Shown: positions 6,284-13,798 of the stretch, one piece after another
Layout: every line of letters begins with the position of its first letter
Position numbering within the stretch: the stretch's first letter is position 1
Source of the DNA: Pseudomonadota bacterium
Lineage (GTDB): Bacteria > Pseudomonadota > Gammaproteobacteria > Burkholderiales > Burkholderiaceae_B
Length of the DNA stretch: 14,565 nucleotides
Direction: 5' to 3'
Assembly (NCBI GenBank): GCA_023427085.1
Contig: JAEZBO010000177.1
Location: 1-14,565, forward strand
The notes under the pieces: generated by a model
The model's input: the letters and a program-made list of their open reading frames with translations, nothing else
Database searches by the model: none
What the model was told of the DNA's origin: nothing
Program-made: the position numbers and the translations under genes

Positions 6284-8989
6284 ATGCGCACCGACATCCC
6301 CGTCACGATCGCCCGCAGCGATTACCGTCCTTATCCCTACGACATCGCGCAAATCGAACTCGAATTCGACCTCGACCCCGAGCGCACGCGCGTGCTGGCA
6401 AGGCTGGAGGTCGCGCGCAAGAGCGCCGACGACCGGGCAGCGCTGGTGCTGCAAGGCGAGGATCTCGAGCTGGTGTCGATCCACGTCGATGGCCGCGCAC
6501 TGCAGGCCGGCCAGTACACGCTGACCGATACCGAACTGCAGATCCCCGAGCTGCCGGCCCAGTGCCGCATCGAGATCGTCAGCATCTGCCAGCCGGCCAG
6601 GAACTCCACGCTGATGGGCCTGTACGTATCCGGCAAGAGCCTGTTCACGCAATGCGAGGCGCAGGGATTCCGGCGCATAGCCTGGTTCGCCGACCGCCCC
6701 GACGTGATGTCGCGCTACCGCGTGACGCTGCGCGGCGAGCGCCGCGCCTACCCGCTGCTGCTGTCCAACGGCAACCTGCTGTCCACGCGCGAACTCGACG
6801 ACGGCCGCCACGAGGCGGTCTGGGAAGATCCGCACCTCAAGCCTTGTTATCTGTTCGCGCTGGTCGCCGGCGATCTGAGCAGCCGCGAACTGCGCGTGCA
6901 GACGCGTTCGGGCCGCGACGTGCTGCTGCAGGTCTACAGCGATCCAGGCGCCGAGGGGCAGACCGGCTGGGCGCTCGAATCGCTCGAGCGTTCGCTGCGC
7001 TGGGACGAACAACGCTTCGGCCTCGAACTGGACCTGGACCGATTCATGGTGGTCGCCGCGCGCGACTTCAACATGGGCGCGATGGAAAACAAGGGCCTGA
7101 ACATCTTCAACGCCGCCTACGTGCTGGCCGATCCCGACACCGCGACCGACGCCAACTACCTGGCGATCGAAGCGGTGATCGGCCATGAATATTTCCATAA
7201 CTGGACCGGCAACCGGGTGACCTGCCGCGACTGGTTCCAGCTGAGCCTGAAAGAAGGCCTGACGGTGTTTCGCGACCAGGAGTTCACCGCCGACATGATG
7301 GCGCGCGGCCAGGACGAACGGGCCGCCGCCAGCGCCCGCGCGGTCAAGCGCATCGACGACGTGGTGACGCTGCGCGCCGCGCAGTTTCCCGAGGACGCCG
7401 GTCCGATGGCGCATCCGATCCGGCCCGAAAGCTACCAGGAAATCGGCAACTTCTACACGGCGACGGTGTACGAGAAAGGCTCGGAAGTCATCCGCATGCA
7501 GCACACGCTGCTGGGCGAGGCCGGCTTTCGGGCCGGCATGGACGAATACTTCCGCCGCCACGACGGCCAGGCAGTCACCTGCGACGACTTCGTCGACGCC
7601 ATGGAATCGGTCTACCGGCAACAGCATCCCGGCCGCGACCTGGCGATCTTTCGCCGCTGGTACGAGCAGGCCGGCACGCCGCGCGTGAAGGTGGCGGTCG
7701 AGCACGACGCGGCCAGCGGCCGCTGCACCGTCACGCTGACGCAGCGCAATCCGCCCGTGGGCGTCGAAAAACTGGCTCAGGCGGGCACGCCGGCCAAGGC
7801 GCCGCTGCACATCCCGTTCGCGCTGGGCCTGCTCGATGCGCAAGGCCGCGAGATCCCGCTGTCGCTGGCCGGCGCGGCACCGGCCGGCACCGTGCTGCTC
7901 GAACTGACCGAGCCAAGCGCGCAATGGCATTTCGACGGCATCGCCCAGCCGCCGGTGCCTTCGCTGCTGCGCGATTTCTCGGCGCCGGTCATCGTCGAAT
8001 ACGACTGGACCGACGCACAGCTGGCGCTGCTGTTCGCCCACGACCCGAACCCTTTCGCACGCTGGGAAGCCGGCCAGGAGCTCGCGGTGCGTCGCATCCT
8101 GGCCAACGCGCAGCGCCAGCAGCGCGGCGAGACGCTGGCGCTGGACGAGCTGTTCGTGTCGGCCTGGCAGGCCACCCTGCGCGATCCCGAACTGGATGCG
8201 GCCTATCGGGCCCGGGCGCTGGCGCTGCCGTCGGAAAAATCGCTGGCCGAGCGCATGGACGAGATCGACCTGCCGGCGCTGGCCATCGCGCGCGCGTTCG
8301 TGCGCACCGAACTGGCACGGCGCCTGCAGGACGACTGGCAGGCGGCCTACGATGCCAACCAGGCCGAAGGGCCCTACTCGCCGGCACCCGGCCCCAGCGG
8401 CCAGCGCGCGCTCAAGAACCTGGCGCTGCTGCACCTGCTGGCCGCCGATCCGCAGCGCATGCAGCCGCTGGCCGAACGGCAGTACGCGCAGGCCGGCAAC
8501 ATGACCGACCGCATGGGGGCGCTGAGCGCGCTGGTCAACGAGGGCCAGGGCACCGCCGCCGATCAGGCGCTGCAGGATTTCTACCGCCGCTACGAACACG
8601 ATCCGCTGGTGATCGACAAATGGTTCGCGCTGCAGGCCACCGCGCGGGGCACCGACGTCGACGCGGTGCGCGCATTGATGCAGCACCCGGCCTTCACGCT
8701 GCGCAACCCCAACCGGGCCCGCTCGCTGGTGTTCCAGTTCTGCCTGAACAACGCCCGCGGCCTGCATCGCGACGACGGCGCGGGCTACGATTTCTGGGCC
8801 GAACAGGTGCTGGCGCTGGACGCGCTCAACCCTGAGATCGCCGCGCGCCTGGCGCGCGGGCTGGACAACTGGTCGCGCCACGTCGCGCGGCTGCGCCAAC
8901 CGATGCAGGCCGCGCTGCAACGCGTGCGCGGGCACGCCGGCCTGTCGCGCAACGTGCGCGAGATCGTCGGCAAGGCGCTGGACATCTGA
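6284..8989 (+). CDS. pepN: Aminopeptidase N (M1 family zinc metallopeptidase)
   Basis: The 901-residue enzyme removes N-terminal amino acids from peptides in the cytoplasm. The M1 signatures are complete: GAMEN at 265-269, the zinc motif HEYFHNW starting at His301 with His305, the third ligand Glu324 (KEGL) and the catalytic Tyr396 (TVYEKG). Spacing follows E. coli PepN (GAMEN 261-265, HEYFH 297-301), except for an insert of about 11 residues between Glu324 and the Tyr (MMARGQDERAA, 338-348). The ATG at 6284 gives the family start (MRTDIPVTIARSDYRPYPYD). ATG 6248 would add 12 unconserved residues and overlaps a -10-like box. Neither has a strong ribosome binding site. The gene is divergent from the DUF4136 gene, and fbp follows after 43 bp, probably in the same operon. 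Confidence 0.96.
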   Translation: MRTDIPVTIARSDYRPYPYDIAQIELEFDLDPERTRVLARLEVARKSADDRAALVLQGEDLELVSIHVDGRALQAGQYTLTDTELQIPELPAQCRIEIVSICQPARNSTLMGLYVSGKSLFTQCEAQGFRRIAWFADRPDVMSRYRVTLRGERRAYPLLLSNGNLLSTRELDDGRHEAVWEDPHLKPCYLFALVAGDLSSRELRVQTRSGRDVLLQVYSDPGAEGQTGWALESLERSLRWDEQRFGLELDLDRFMVVAARDFNMGAMENKGLNIFNAAYVLADPDTATDANYLAIEAVIGHEYFHNWTGNRVTCRDWFQLSLKEGLTVFRDQEFTADMMARGQDERAAASARAVKRIDDVVTLRAAQFPEDAGPMAHPIRPESYQEIGNFYTATVYEKGSEVIRMQHTLLGEAGFRAGMDEYFRRHDGQAVTCDDFVDAMESVYRQQHPGRDLAIFRRWYEQAGTPRVKVAVEHDAASGRCTVTLTQRNPPVGVEKLAQAGTPAKAPLHIPFALGLLDAQGREIPLSLAGAAPAGTVLLELTEPSAQWHFDGIAQPPVPSLLRDFSAPVIVEYDWTDAQLALLFAHDPNPFARWEAGQELAVRRILANAQRQQRGETLALDELFVSAWQATLRDPELDAAYRARALALPSEKSLAERMDEIDLPALAIARAFVRTELARRLQDDWQAAYDANQAEGPYSPAPGPSGQRALKNLALLHLLAADPQRMQPLAERQYAQAGNMTDRMGALSALVNEGQGTAADQALQDFYRRYEHDPLVIDKWFALQATARGTDVDAVRALMQHPAFTLRNPNRARSLVFQFCLNNARGLHRDDGAGYDFWAEQVLALDALNPEIAARLARGLDNWSRHVARLRQPMQAALQRVRGHAGLSRNVREIVGKALDI

Positions 8990-9032
8990 ACAATCCCTCT
9001 GAACCCTAGCAAAGCGCGAGACTCACGAACCG

Positions 9033-10046
9033 ATGAAACGCAAAACCCTGACGCAGTACCTGGTCGAGCAGCAGCGCCTGGCCAAGGCGGTCGACCCCGA
9101 GGTGCGGCTGCTGATCGAAGTGGTGGCACGTGCCTGCAAATCGATCGGCCATGCCGTCGGCAAAGGCGCGCTGGGCGGCGTGCTGGGCAGCCTGCAGAGC
9201 GAAAACGTGCAAGGCGAAGTGCAGAAGAAGCTGGACGTGCTGTCCAACGAGATCCTGCTCGAAGCCAACGAATGGGGCGGCCACCTGGCCGCGATGGCCT
9301 CCGAAGAGATGGAGACCATCCACGCCATCCCCAACCGCTATCCCAAGGGCGAACACCTGCTGCTGTTCGATCCGCTCGACGGCTCGTCCAACATCGACGT
9401 CAACGTCTCGATCGGCACGATCTTCTCGGTGCTGCGCGCGCCGCAGCACGTGGCCGGCGCCGAGGTCAGCGAAGCCGACTTCCTGCAGCCGGGCCGCCAG
9501 CAGGTCGCCGCCGGCTACGCGGTCTACGGCCCGCAGACCATGCTGGTGCTGACGGTCGGCAACGGCGTGGTCGGCTTCACGCTCGATCGCGAGATGGGTT
9601 CGTGGGTGCTGACGCACGAGGACATCCGCATCCCCGAGGACACCCGCGAATTCGCCATCAACATGTCGAACATGCGCCACTGGGCGCCGCCGGTGCGCCG
9701 CTACATCGACGAGTGCCTGGCCGGCACCACCGGTCCGCGCGGCAAGGATTTCAACATGCGCTGGATCGCCTCGATGGTGGCCGACGTGCATCGCATCCTG
9801 ACCCGCGGCGGCATCTTCATGTACCCGTGGGACGCCCGTGAACCGGGCAAGCCCGGCAAGCTGCGGCTGATGTACGAAGCCAACCCGATGAGCCTGATCG
9901 TCGAGCAGGCCGGCGGCGCGGCCTACGATGGCAACCGGCCGATCCTGGACATCCAGCCCGACCAGTTGCACCAGCGTGTCGGCGTGGTGCTCGGTTCGCG
10001 CAACGAAGTCGAACGGGTGGCGCAATACCATCGCGAAGCCGACTGA
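9033..10046 (+). CDS. fbp: Fructose-1,6-bisphosphatase class 1
   Basis: The 337-residue enzyme hydrolyses fructose 1,6-bisphosphate to fructose 6-phosphate, the irreversible step of gluconeogenesis. Class 1 motifs include the metal-binding acidic pair SEEME (Glu91, Glu92), LFDPLDGSSNID (111-122) and the substrate-site region RGGIFMYPWD followed by KLRLMYEANPMS. The length is normal for bacterial class 1 enzymes (about 330-340). The ATG at 9033 gives a family-like N-terminus, but only a weak purine-rich ribosome binding site is present. It lies 43 bp behind pepN on the same strand without a terminator between them, so co-transcription is likely, and it ends at a strong hairpin. Confidence 0.97.
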   Translation: MKRKTLTQYLVEQQRLAKAVDPEVRLLIEVVARACKSIGHAVGKGALGGVLGSLQSENVQGEVQKKLDVLSNEILLEANEWGGHLAAMASEEMETIHAIPNRYPKGEHLLLFDPLDGSSNIDVNVSIGTIFSVLRAPQHVAGAEVSEADFLQPGRQQVAAGYAVYGPQTMLVLTVGNGVVGFTLDREMGSWVLTHEDIRIPEDTREFAINMSNMRHWAPPVRRYIDECLAGTTGPRGKDFNMRWIASMVADVHRILTRGGIFMYPWDAREPGKPGKLRLMYEANPMSLIVEQAGGAAYDGNRPILDIQPDQLHQRVGVVLGSRNEVERVAQYHREAD

Positions 10047-10073
10047 GCGGCGCGACACCCTTGCGGCCCCCGT

Positions 10074-10117
10074 AAAAAAACCCTCGCGCCGAGACGATCG
10101 GCAGCGAGGGTTTTTTT
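10074..10117. terminator. Strong bidirectional intrinsic terminator, fbp / qor
   Basis: A 14-bp perfect stem (seven A plus CCCTCGC, 10074-10087; GCGAGGG plus seven T, 10104-10117) continues through a one-base bulge into a 5-bp inner stem GCCGA/TCGGC with loop GACGA. A and T tracts flank the core, so it can serve both convergent genes. A second GC hairpin (GGCGGGC-GTC-GCCCGCC, 10152-10168) lies between it and the quinone oxidoreductase stop. Confidence 0.93.
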
Positions 10118-10183
10118 CGCGCGGTGGCGCTGCCGGGCCTGGCGGTGCCGCGGCGGGCGTCGCCCGCCCGCCGCAGCCCGCCA

Positions 10184-11170
10184 TCAGCCCAGCGTCAGCA
10201 CCGTTGCGCCGGTGGTCTTGCGGCTGGTCAGCGCAGCCTGCGCCTGGCCGGCCTCGGCCAGCGGATAACGCTGATCGATGCGCATGGCGATCTTCTTTTT
10301 CTGCACCAGCCCGAACAGCTCGTCGGCCGCGCCCTGCAGCTTCTCGAGCGTCGCCACGTGGGTGCCCAGCGTCGGCCGGGTCACGAACAGCGAACCCTTC
10401 TGCGCCAGGATGCCGAGGTTCACGCCCGACACGGCGCCCGAGGCGTTGCCGAAGCTGACCATCAGGCCGCGCGGCTCCAGGCTGTCCAGCGAGGCTTCCC
10501 AGGTGTCCTTGCCGACGCCGTCATAGACCACCGGCACCTTGCGGCCGCCGGTGAGTTCCTTGACACGCTCGGCGACGCTTTCGCGCGAGTAGTCGATGGT
10601 TTCCCAGGCACCGTGCTCGCGCGCCAGCGCGGCTTTCTCGGGGCTCGACACCGTGCCGATCAGCTTGACGCCGAGCGCGCGCGCCCATTGGCAGGCGATC
10701 AGGCCGACACCGCCGGCGGCGGCGTGGAACAGGATGGTCTCGCCGCCCTGCAGCCGGTAGGTCTGGCGAAACAGGTATTGCACCGTCAGCCCCTTGAGCA
10801 TCATGGCCGCCGCTTCTTCGAAGCCCACGCCCTTGGGCAGCTTGACGACCTGGTGGGCCGGCACGTTGCGGGCCTCGGCATAGGCGCCCAGCGGGCTCTG
10901 GCCGTAGGCGACCCGGTCGCCGACCTTCAGGTGGCCGACCTTGGCGCCGACCGCCTCGACCACGCCCGAGGCCTCGAAGCCCAGACCGTGCGGCAGCGGA
11001 TGGTCGTACAGGCCGGTGCGGAAATAGACGTCGATGAAATTCAGGCCGACGGCCTGCTGGCGGATCGTGACTTCGTTATCGGCCGGCGCCGCGAGCTCGA
11101 CGTCGACCAGCTCGAGCACTTCCGGGCCGCCGTGCCGCTGGATGCGGATGGCCTTCACTGAACTTGCCAT
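10184..11170 (-). CDS. NADPH:quinone oxidoreductase (zinc-free MDR family)
   Basis: The 328-residue medium-chain dehydrogenase/reductase resembles E. coli QorA (about 327 residues). Visible motifs are the QOR stretch GLNFIDVYFRTGLY (42-55), GLGFEASGVVEAVG (62-75), the nucleotide-binding AAGGVG (151-156) and VYDGVGKDTW. Zinc-binding cysteines of the alcohol dehydrogenases are absent. Members reduce quinones or alpha,beta-unsaturated carbonyls with NADPH in the cytoplasm; the true substrate is uncertain. The ATG at 11170 has a near-perfect GGAGG at about 8 nt. The frame stays open to 11467, but that part is antisense-shifted within the EamA gene. It follows the leftward EamA gene by 50 bp and is probably co-transcribed with it. 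Confidence 0.93.
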   Translation of the reverse strand: MASSVKAIRIQRHGGPEVLELVDVELAAPADNEVTIRQQAVGLNFIDVYFRTGLYDHPLPHGLGFEASGVVEAVGAKVGHLKVGDRVAYGQSPLGAYAEARNVPAHQVVKLPKGVGFEEAAAMMLKGLTVQYLFRQTYRLQGGETILFHAAAGGVGLIACQWARALGVKLIGTVSSPEKAALAREHGAWETIDYSRESVAERVKELTGGRKVPVVYDGVGKDTWEASLDSLEPRGLMVSFGNASGAVSGVNLGILAQKGSLFVTRPTLGTHVATLEKLQGAADELFGLVQKKKIAMRIDQRYPLAEAGQAQAALTSRKTTGATVLTLG

Positions 11171-11220
11171 GGATTTCCTCCTTGTGCGCTGCCGCGCGGG
11201 TGGCGGTGCAAACCGGCAAT

Positions 11221-12156
11221 TTACCGCTTTCGCCGGATGCTCAGTACAAAAATCCCCGCTGTCACCAGGGCCGTACCGGCCAGCTGCCAGGCGGTGATCG
11301 GCTCGTCGAGCATCCAGGCGGCCAGGAACAGCACCGACACCGGGCCGATCATGCCGACCTGCGAAGTCACCGGCGCGCCGACCCGCGCGACCGCCCACAT
11401 GATCATGAAGACCGGCAACACGGTATTGAGCACCGCGTGCACCATCGACCAGCCATAGACGCCCCACGGCTGCACCAGCTGGGTGGTGCCGTGCACCACG
11501 AAGAACTGGATCAGGCAGGCGATACAGGAGACCGTCATCGCATAGGCGACCAGCCGCGTCGAGCCGATCTTGGCGATCAGTTCGCCCGAGCCGATCAGGT
11601 AGAACGAATAGGTCAGCGCCGAACCCAGCACGAACAGCGAGCCGCGCACCACGTGCTCGCCGCCGAACGAGACGTCATGCGCGAACACCATGATCACGCC
11701 CAGGTAGGACAACCCCAGCGCCAGCCACTGCTGGCCGGAGATCGGCCGCTTGAGCCACGCGGCGCTGATCAGCAGCACGAAGGTCGGCGACAGGAACAGG
11801 ATCAGGCGCTCGAGCCCGGCGGTGATGTACTGCAGGCCGATGAAGTCCAGGAAGCTGGACAGGTAATAACCCAGCAGGCCCAGGAACGACAAGGTCAGCG
11901 CGTCGCGCCAGTTGAGCCTGGGCTGTTGGCCGAGCCGCGCGCGACGGGCCTCGTAGGCGCCGATCGCCAGAAAGAACGGCAGCGAGAACGCCATCCGGAA
12001 CGCGATCAGCGTGACCGCGTCGATGCCGTAGCGGTAGGTGATCTTGGCCACGATGGCCTTGCCGGCGAACAGCACCGCGCCGATGGCGGCCAGTGCGATG
12101 CCTGCCGTGCGGGTGCTGGGCGACAGGGAGGATGGCAGTATCGGGACGCGCTTCAT
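11221..12156 (-). CDS. DMT superfamily transporter (EamA), leftward
   Basis: The 311-residue protein has about ten hydrophobic segments, arranged as two five-helix EamA repeats. The first starts with GIALAAIGAVLFAGKAIVAK and the second with RGSLFVLGSALTYSFYLIGS; the signature-like glutamates are in GLERLILFLSPTF and MLDEPIT. It ends in the basic tail IRRKR. EamA proteins are inner-membrane exporters or permeases of metabolites such as amino acids; the substrate cannot be assigned. The ATG at 12156 lacks a Shine-Dalgarno and has TAAAAT exactly at the -12 to -7 position, so its mRNA may be leaderless. It is divergent from a second EamA gene and precedes the quinone oxidoreductase. Confidence 0.9.
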   Translation of the reverse strand: MKRVPILPSSLSPSTRTAGIALAAIGAVLFAGKAIVAKITYRYGIDAVTLIAFRMAFSLPFFLAIGAYEARRARLGQQPRLNWRDALTLSFLGLLGYYLSSFLDFIGLQYITAGLERLILFLSPTFVLLISAAWLKRPISGQQWLALGLSYLGVIMVFAHDVSFGGEHVVRGSLFVLGSALTYSFYLIGSGELIAKIGSTRLVAYAMTVSCIACLIQFFVVHGTTQLVQPWGVYGWSMVHAVLNTVLPVFMIMWAVARVGAPVTSQVGMIGPVSVLFLAAWMLDEPITAWQLAGTALVTAGIFVLSIRRKR

Positions 12157-12322
12157 GAGATGATTTTAGGTCCAGCGCAGGCCGGCATCACCGTCGTCAC
12201 GACGCAATGCGTCCTCGCCCCTCGCCGCCGGCGCCGTCATCCGCTACGATGCCGCGGCCCACGTTGCGCGGCGCCCCGGCGCCCGCGCCGCGCATCCCGA
12301 CCTACCCGTATTGGCTGCATCG
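12157..12322. other. Divergent spacer between the two EamA genes
   Basis: This 166-bp gap holds the leftward promoter near 12163-12191 and a -10-like TACGAT (12245-12250) that could serve the rightward gene, though without a good -35. The middle is very GC-rich and I see no operator-like palindrome or RNA gene. Confidence 0.4.
12163..12191 (-). promoter_or_regulatory. Predicted promoter of leftward EamA gene (leaderless)
   Basis: On the minus strand TAAAAT (12168-12163, 5/6 match) lies 17 bp downstream of a weak -35-like GTGATG (12191-12186). The last -10 base is six bases before the ATG, so +1 would coincide with the A of the start codon. Confidence 0.4.
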
Positions 12323-13180
12323 ATGACCCGCCGCTCCGCCCTGATCCAACTTCATATCGCCGCCGTGCTGTTCGGCCTGACCGGCGTGTTCGGCGAACTG
12401 ATCCAGGCCGACGCCACCGTGATCACCTTCGGCCGCGCGATGTTCGCGGTGCTGGCGCTGGTCGGGTTCGCCAACTGGCAAGGCCGCACGCTGCGCGCCC
12501 GGCTCAGCGGCCGCACGCTCGCGGTGCTGCTGGCCAGCGGCGCGCTGCTGGCCTTGCATTGGGTGACCTTCTTCGTCGCCGTCAAGGTCGGCGGCATCGC
12601 GGTCGCGACGCTCGGTTTCGCCAGCTTCCCGGCCTTCACGACCCTGCTCGAGAGCCTGATCTATCGCGAACGCATCCGTGCCGCCGAATGGGGCGTGCTG
12701 GCGCTTGTCTCGATCGGCCTGATCCTGGTGGTGCCCAGCTACGACTGGGCCGACGACGGCGCGCGCGGGCTGGCGTGGGGGCTGGCTTCGGGGCTGTCGT
12801 TCTCGTTGCTGGCGGTCTTCAACCGCCACAGCGCGGCCGGCATGGACGCGGTCCAGGTGGCGACCTGGCAGAACCTGGCGGTCTGTGTGCTGACGGCTTT
12901 CTTCGCGGTGCCACAACTGTCCGCCATCGCACCGGTCGACTGGTTGTGGCTGGCGGCGCTGGGCATCTTCTGTACCGGCCTGTCGCATTTCCTGTTCGTG
13001 TCCGGCCTGCGGCTGATCAAGGCACGCGATGCCGGCGTCATCATCGCGCTCGAGCCGGTCTATGCGATCGCGGTGGCCTGGGCGCTGTTCGCCCAGGTGC
13101 CATCGTTGCGGATGATGTTCGGCGGCCTGCTGATCATCGCCGCGATCGGCGTGGCAAGCCGCTACAAACCGGCGCATTGA
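12323..13180 (+). CDS. DMT superfamily transporter (EamA), rightward
   Basis: The 285-residue protein has about ten hydrophobic helices in two EamA repeats. The first begins LIQLHIAAVLFGLTGVFGEL and the second ARGLAWGLASGLSFSLLAVF; conserved marks are the FPAFTTLLESLIYRE and ALEPVYAIAVAWALF segments, each with the glutamate found at the end of EamA repeats. It should be an inner-membrane exporter of a small metabolite of unknown identity. The ATG at 12323 is preferred over an in-frame TTG at 12311. No clear ribosome binding site is present. It is only distantly similar to the neighbouring leftward EamA protein, so the pair does not look like a recent duplication. Its stop codon overlaps the -35 box of the following marR gene. 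Confidence 0.9.
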   Translation: MTRRSALIQLHIAAVLFGLTGVFGELIQADATVITFGRAMFAVLALVGFANWQGRTLRARLSGRTLAVLLASGALLALHWVTFFVAVKVGGIAVATLGFASFPAFTTLLESLIYRERIRAAEWGVLALVSIGLILVVPSYDWADDGARGLAWGLASGLSFSLLAVFNRHSAAGMDAVQVATWQNLAVCVLTAFFAVPQLSAIAPVDWLWLAALGIFCTGLSHFLFVSGLRLIKARDAGVIIALEPVYAIAVAWALFAQVPSLRMMFGGLLIIAAIGVASRYKPAH

Positions 13181-13205
13181 CAAATACTGCCTAGGCAACT
13201 AAATT
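13177..13205 (+). promoter_or_regulatory. Promoter of the marR gene
   Basis: A perfect -35 TTGACA (13177-13182) is followed after 17 bp by TAAATT (13200-13205, 4/6). The -35 overlaps the TGA stop of the EamA gene. Transcription would start at about 13212-13213, on or beside the ATG of marR. Confidence 0.65.
13187..13203 (-). promoter_or_regulatory. Predicted MarR operator 1
   Basis: Read on the minus strand the site is TTTAGTTGCCTAGGCAG, containing the perfect 10-bp palindrome TGCCTAGGCA (13188-13197). It fills the spacer between the -35 and -10 of the marR promoter. It matches a second site upstream of the NodT gene at 15 of 17 bases. The position fits autorepression by the encoded MarR protein. 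Confidence 0.65.
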
Positions 13206-13212
13206 AGCGCCT

Positions 13213-13695
13213 ATGCCCTCCCCTGATACCGATCCCGCCTCCTTGCCTTTCAAGTCGGACCTGCGTTGCCTGACCGACGAAAGCATCGGCATGCTGATCA
13301 AGCAGGTCTACCAGTCGCTGACGCGTGTGATCGATCGCGAGATGGCGCCGCTCGACCTGACCGCCATGCAATGGCGCCCGCTGCTGCTGATCGCCAAGCG
13401 CCAGGCCGAGACGCCGGCCGAACTGGCCCGCCAGGCCGGCGTCGACACTGGTGCGATCACCCGCACGCTCGACCGGCTCGAATCCAAGGGGCTGGTGCGG
13501 CGGGTGCGCAGCCAGGAAGACCGGCGCGTGGTGCAGCTCGAGATCACCGAGGCAGGCCAGGCCACCTGCACGCAGATCCCGCCGGTGCTGTCGCGCGCGA
13601 TCGACCTGCATCTGCGCGGTTTCAGCGTGCAAGAGGCCGAGACGCTGGCCGGGCTGTTGCGCCGGATGATCGCCAACGGCAACTGTCCGGGCTGA
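13213..13695 (+). CDS. MarR family transcriptional regulator
   Basis: The 160-residue protein has MarR architecture: an N-terminal dimerisation helix (about 22-45), a winged helix-turn-helix with recognition helix around 77-93 (VDTGAITRTLDRLESKGLV), a wing with the hallmark RSQEDRRVVQLEIT (99-112), and a C-terminal dimerisation helix. MarR proteins are dimers that usually repress efflux or degradation genes and are released by phenolic or other small ligands. The ATG at 13213 begins almost at the predicted transcription start, with no room for a Shine-Dalgarno; a later Met27 would remove part of the dimerisation helix. It is followed by a terminator and then a NodT efflux gene, with matching operators before both. 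Confidence 0.94.
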   Translation: MPSPDTDPASLPFKSDLRCLTDESIGMLIKQVYQSLTRVIDREMAPLDLTAMQWRPLLLIAKRQAETPAELARQAGVDTGAITRTLDRLESKGLVRRVRSQEDRRVVQLEITEAGQATCTQIPPVLSRAIDLHLRGFSVQEAETLAGLLRRMIANGNCPG

Positions 13696-13711
13696 CGCCC
13701 GAGTACCCACG

Positions 13712-13737
13712 ACGCGGCCAGGTGGTCCGCGTTTTAT
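13712..13737 (+). terminator. Predicted intrinsic terminator after marR
   Basis: ACGCGGCC (13712-13719) pairs with GG(T)CCGCGT (13724-13732, one bulged T) around a 4-nt loop AGGT. It is followed by TTTATTT. It would separate the marR transcript from the NodT gene. Confidence 0.55.
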
Positions 13738-13766
13738 TTGATCTTTTAATTGCCTAGTCAGATACA
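13738..13766 (+). promoter_or_regulatory. Predicted promoter of the NodT efflux gene
   Basis: TTGATC (13738-13743) and GATACA (13761-13766) are 17 bp apart, in the AT-rich gap after the marR terminator. The -10 match is weak (3/6). The second MarR-type site lies in the spacer, as in the marR promoter. Confidence 0.4.
13745..13761 (+). promoter_or_regulatory. Predicted MarR operator 2
   Basis: TTTAATTGCCTAGTCAG matches operator 1 (read on the minus strand) at 15 of 17 bases. It lies 37 bp upstream of the NodT start codon. Its core TGCCTAGTCA departs from perfect symmetry by one base pair, so binding may be weaker than at operator 1. Confidence 0.62.
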
Positions 13767-13798
13767 GACCAATCAATCTTTTTAAGCCAATTGTCAGC

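Noticed and set aside
6233..8935. 900-codon open frame on the minus strand opposite pepN
   Set aside because: It has no recognisable domain or ribosome binding site, and the plus-strand PepN motifs are complete. Long antisense frames are expected at this GC content.
11164..13194. 676-codon plus-strand frame spanning both EamA genes
   Set aside because: It runs antisense to one transporter and out of frame with the other, and is rich in Arg, Gln, His and Ala with no membrane or domain pattern.
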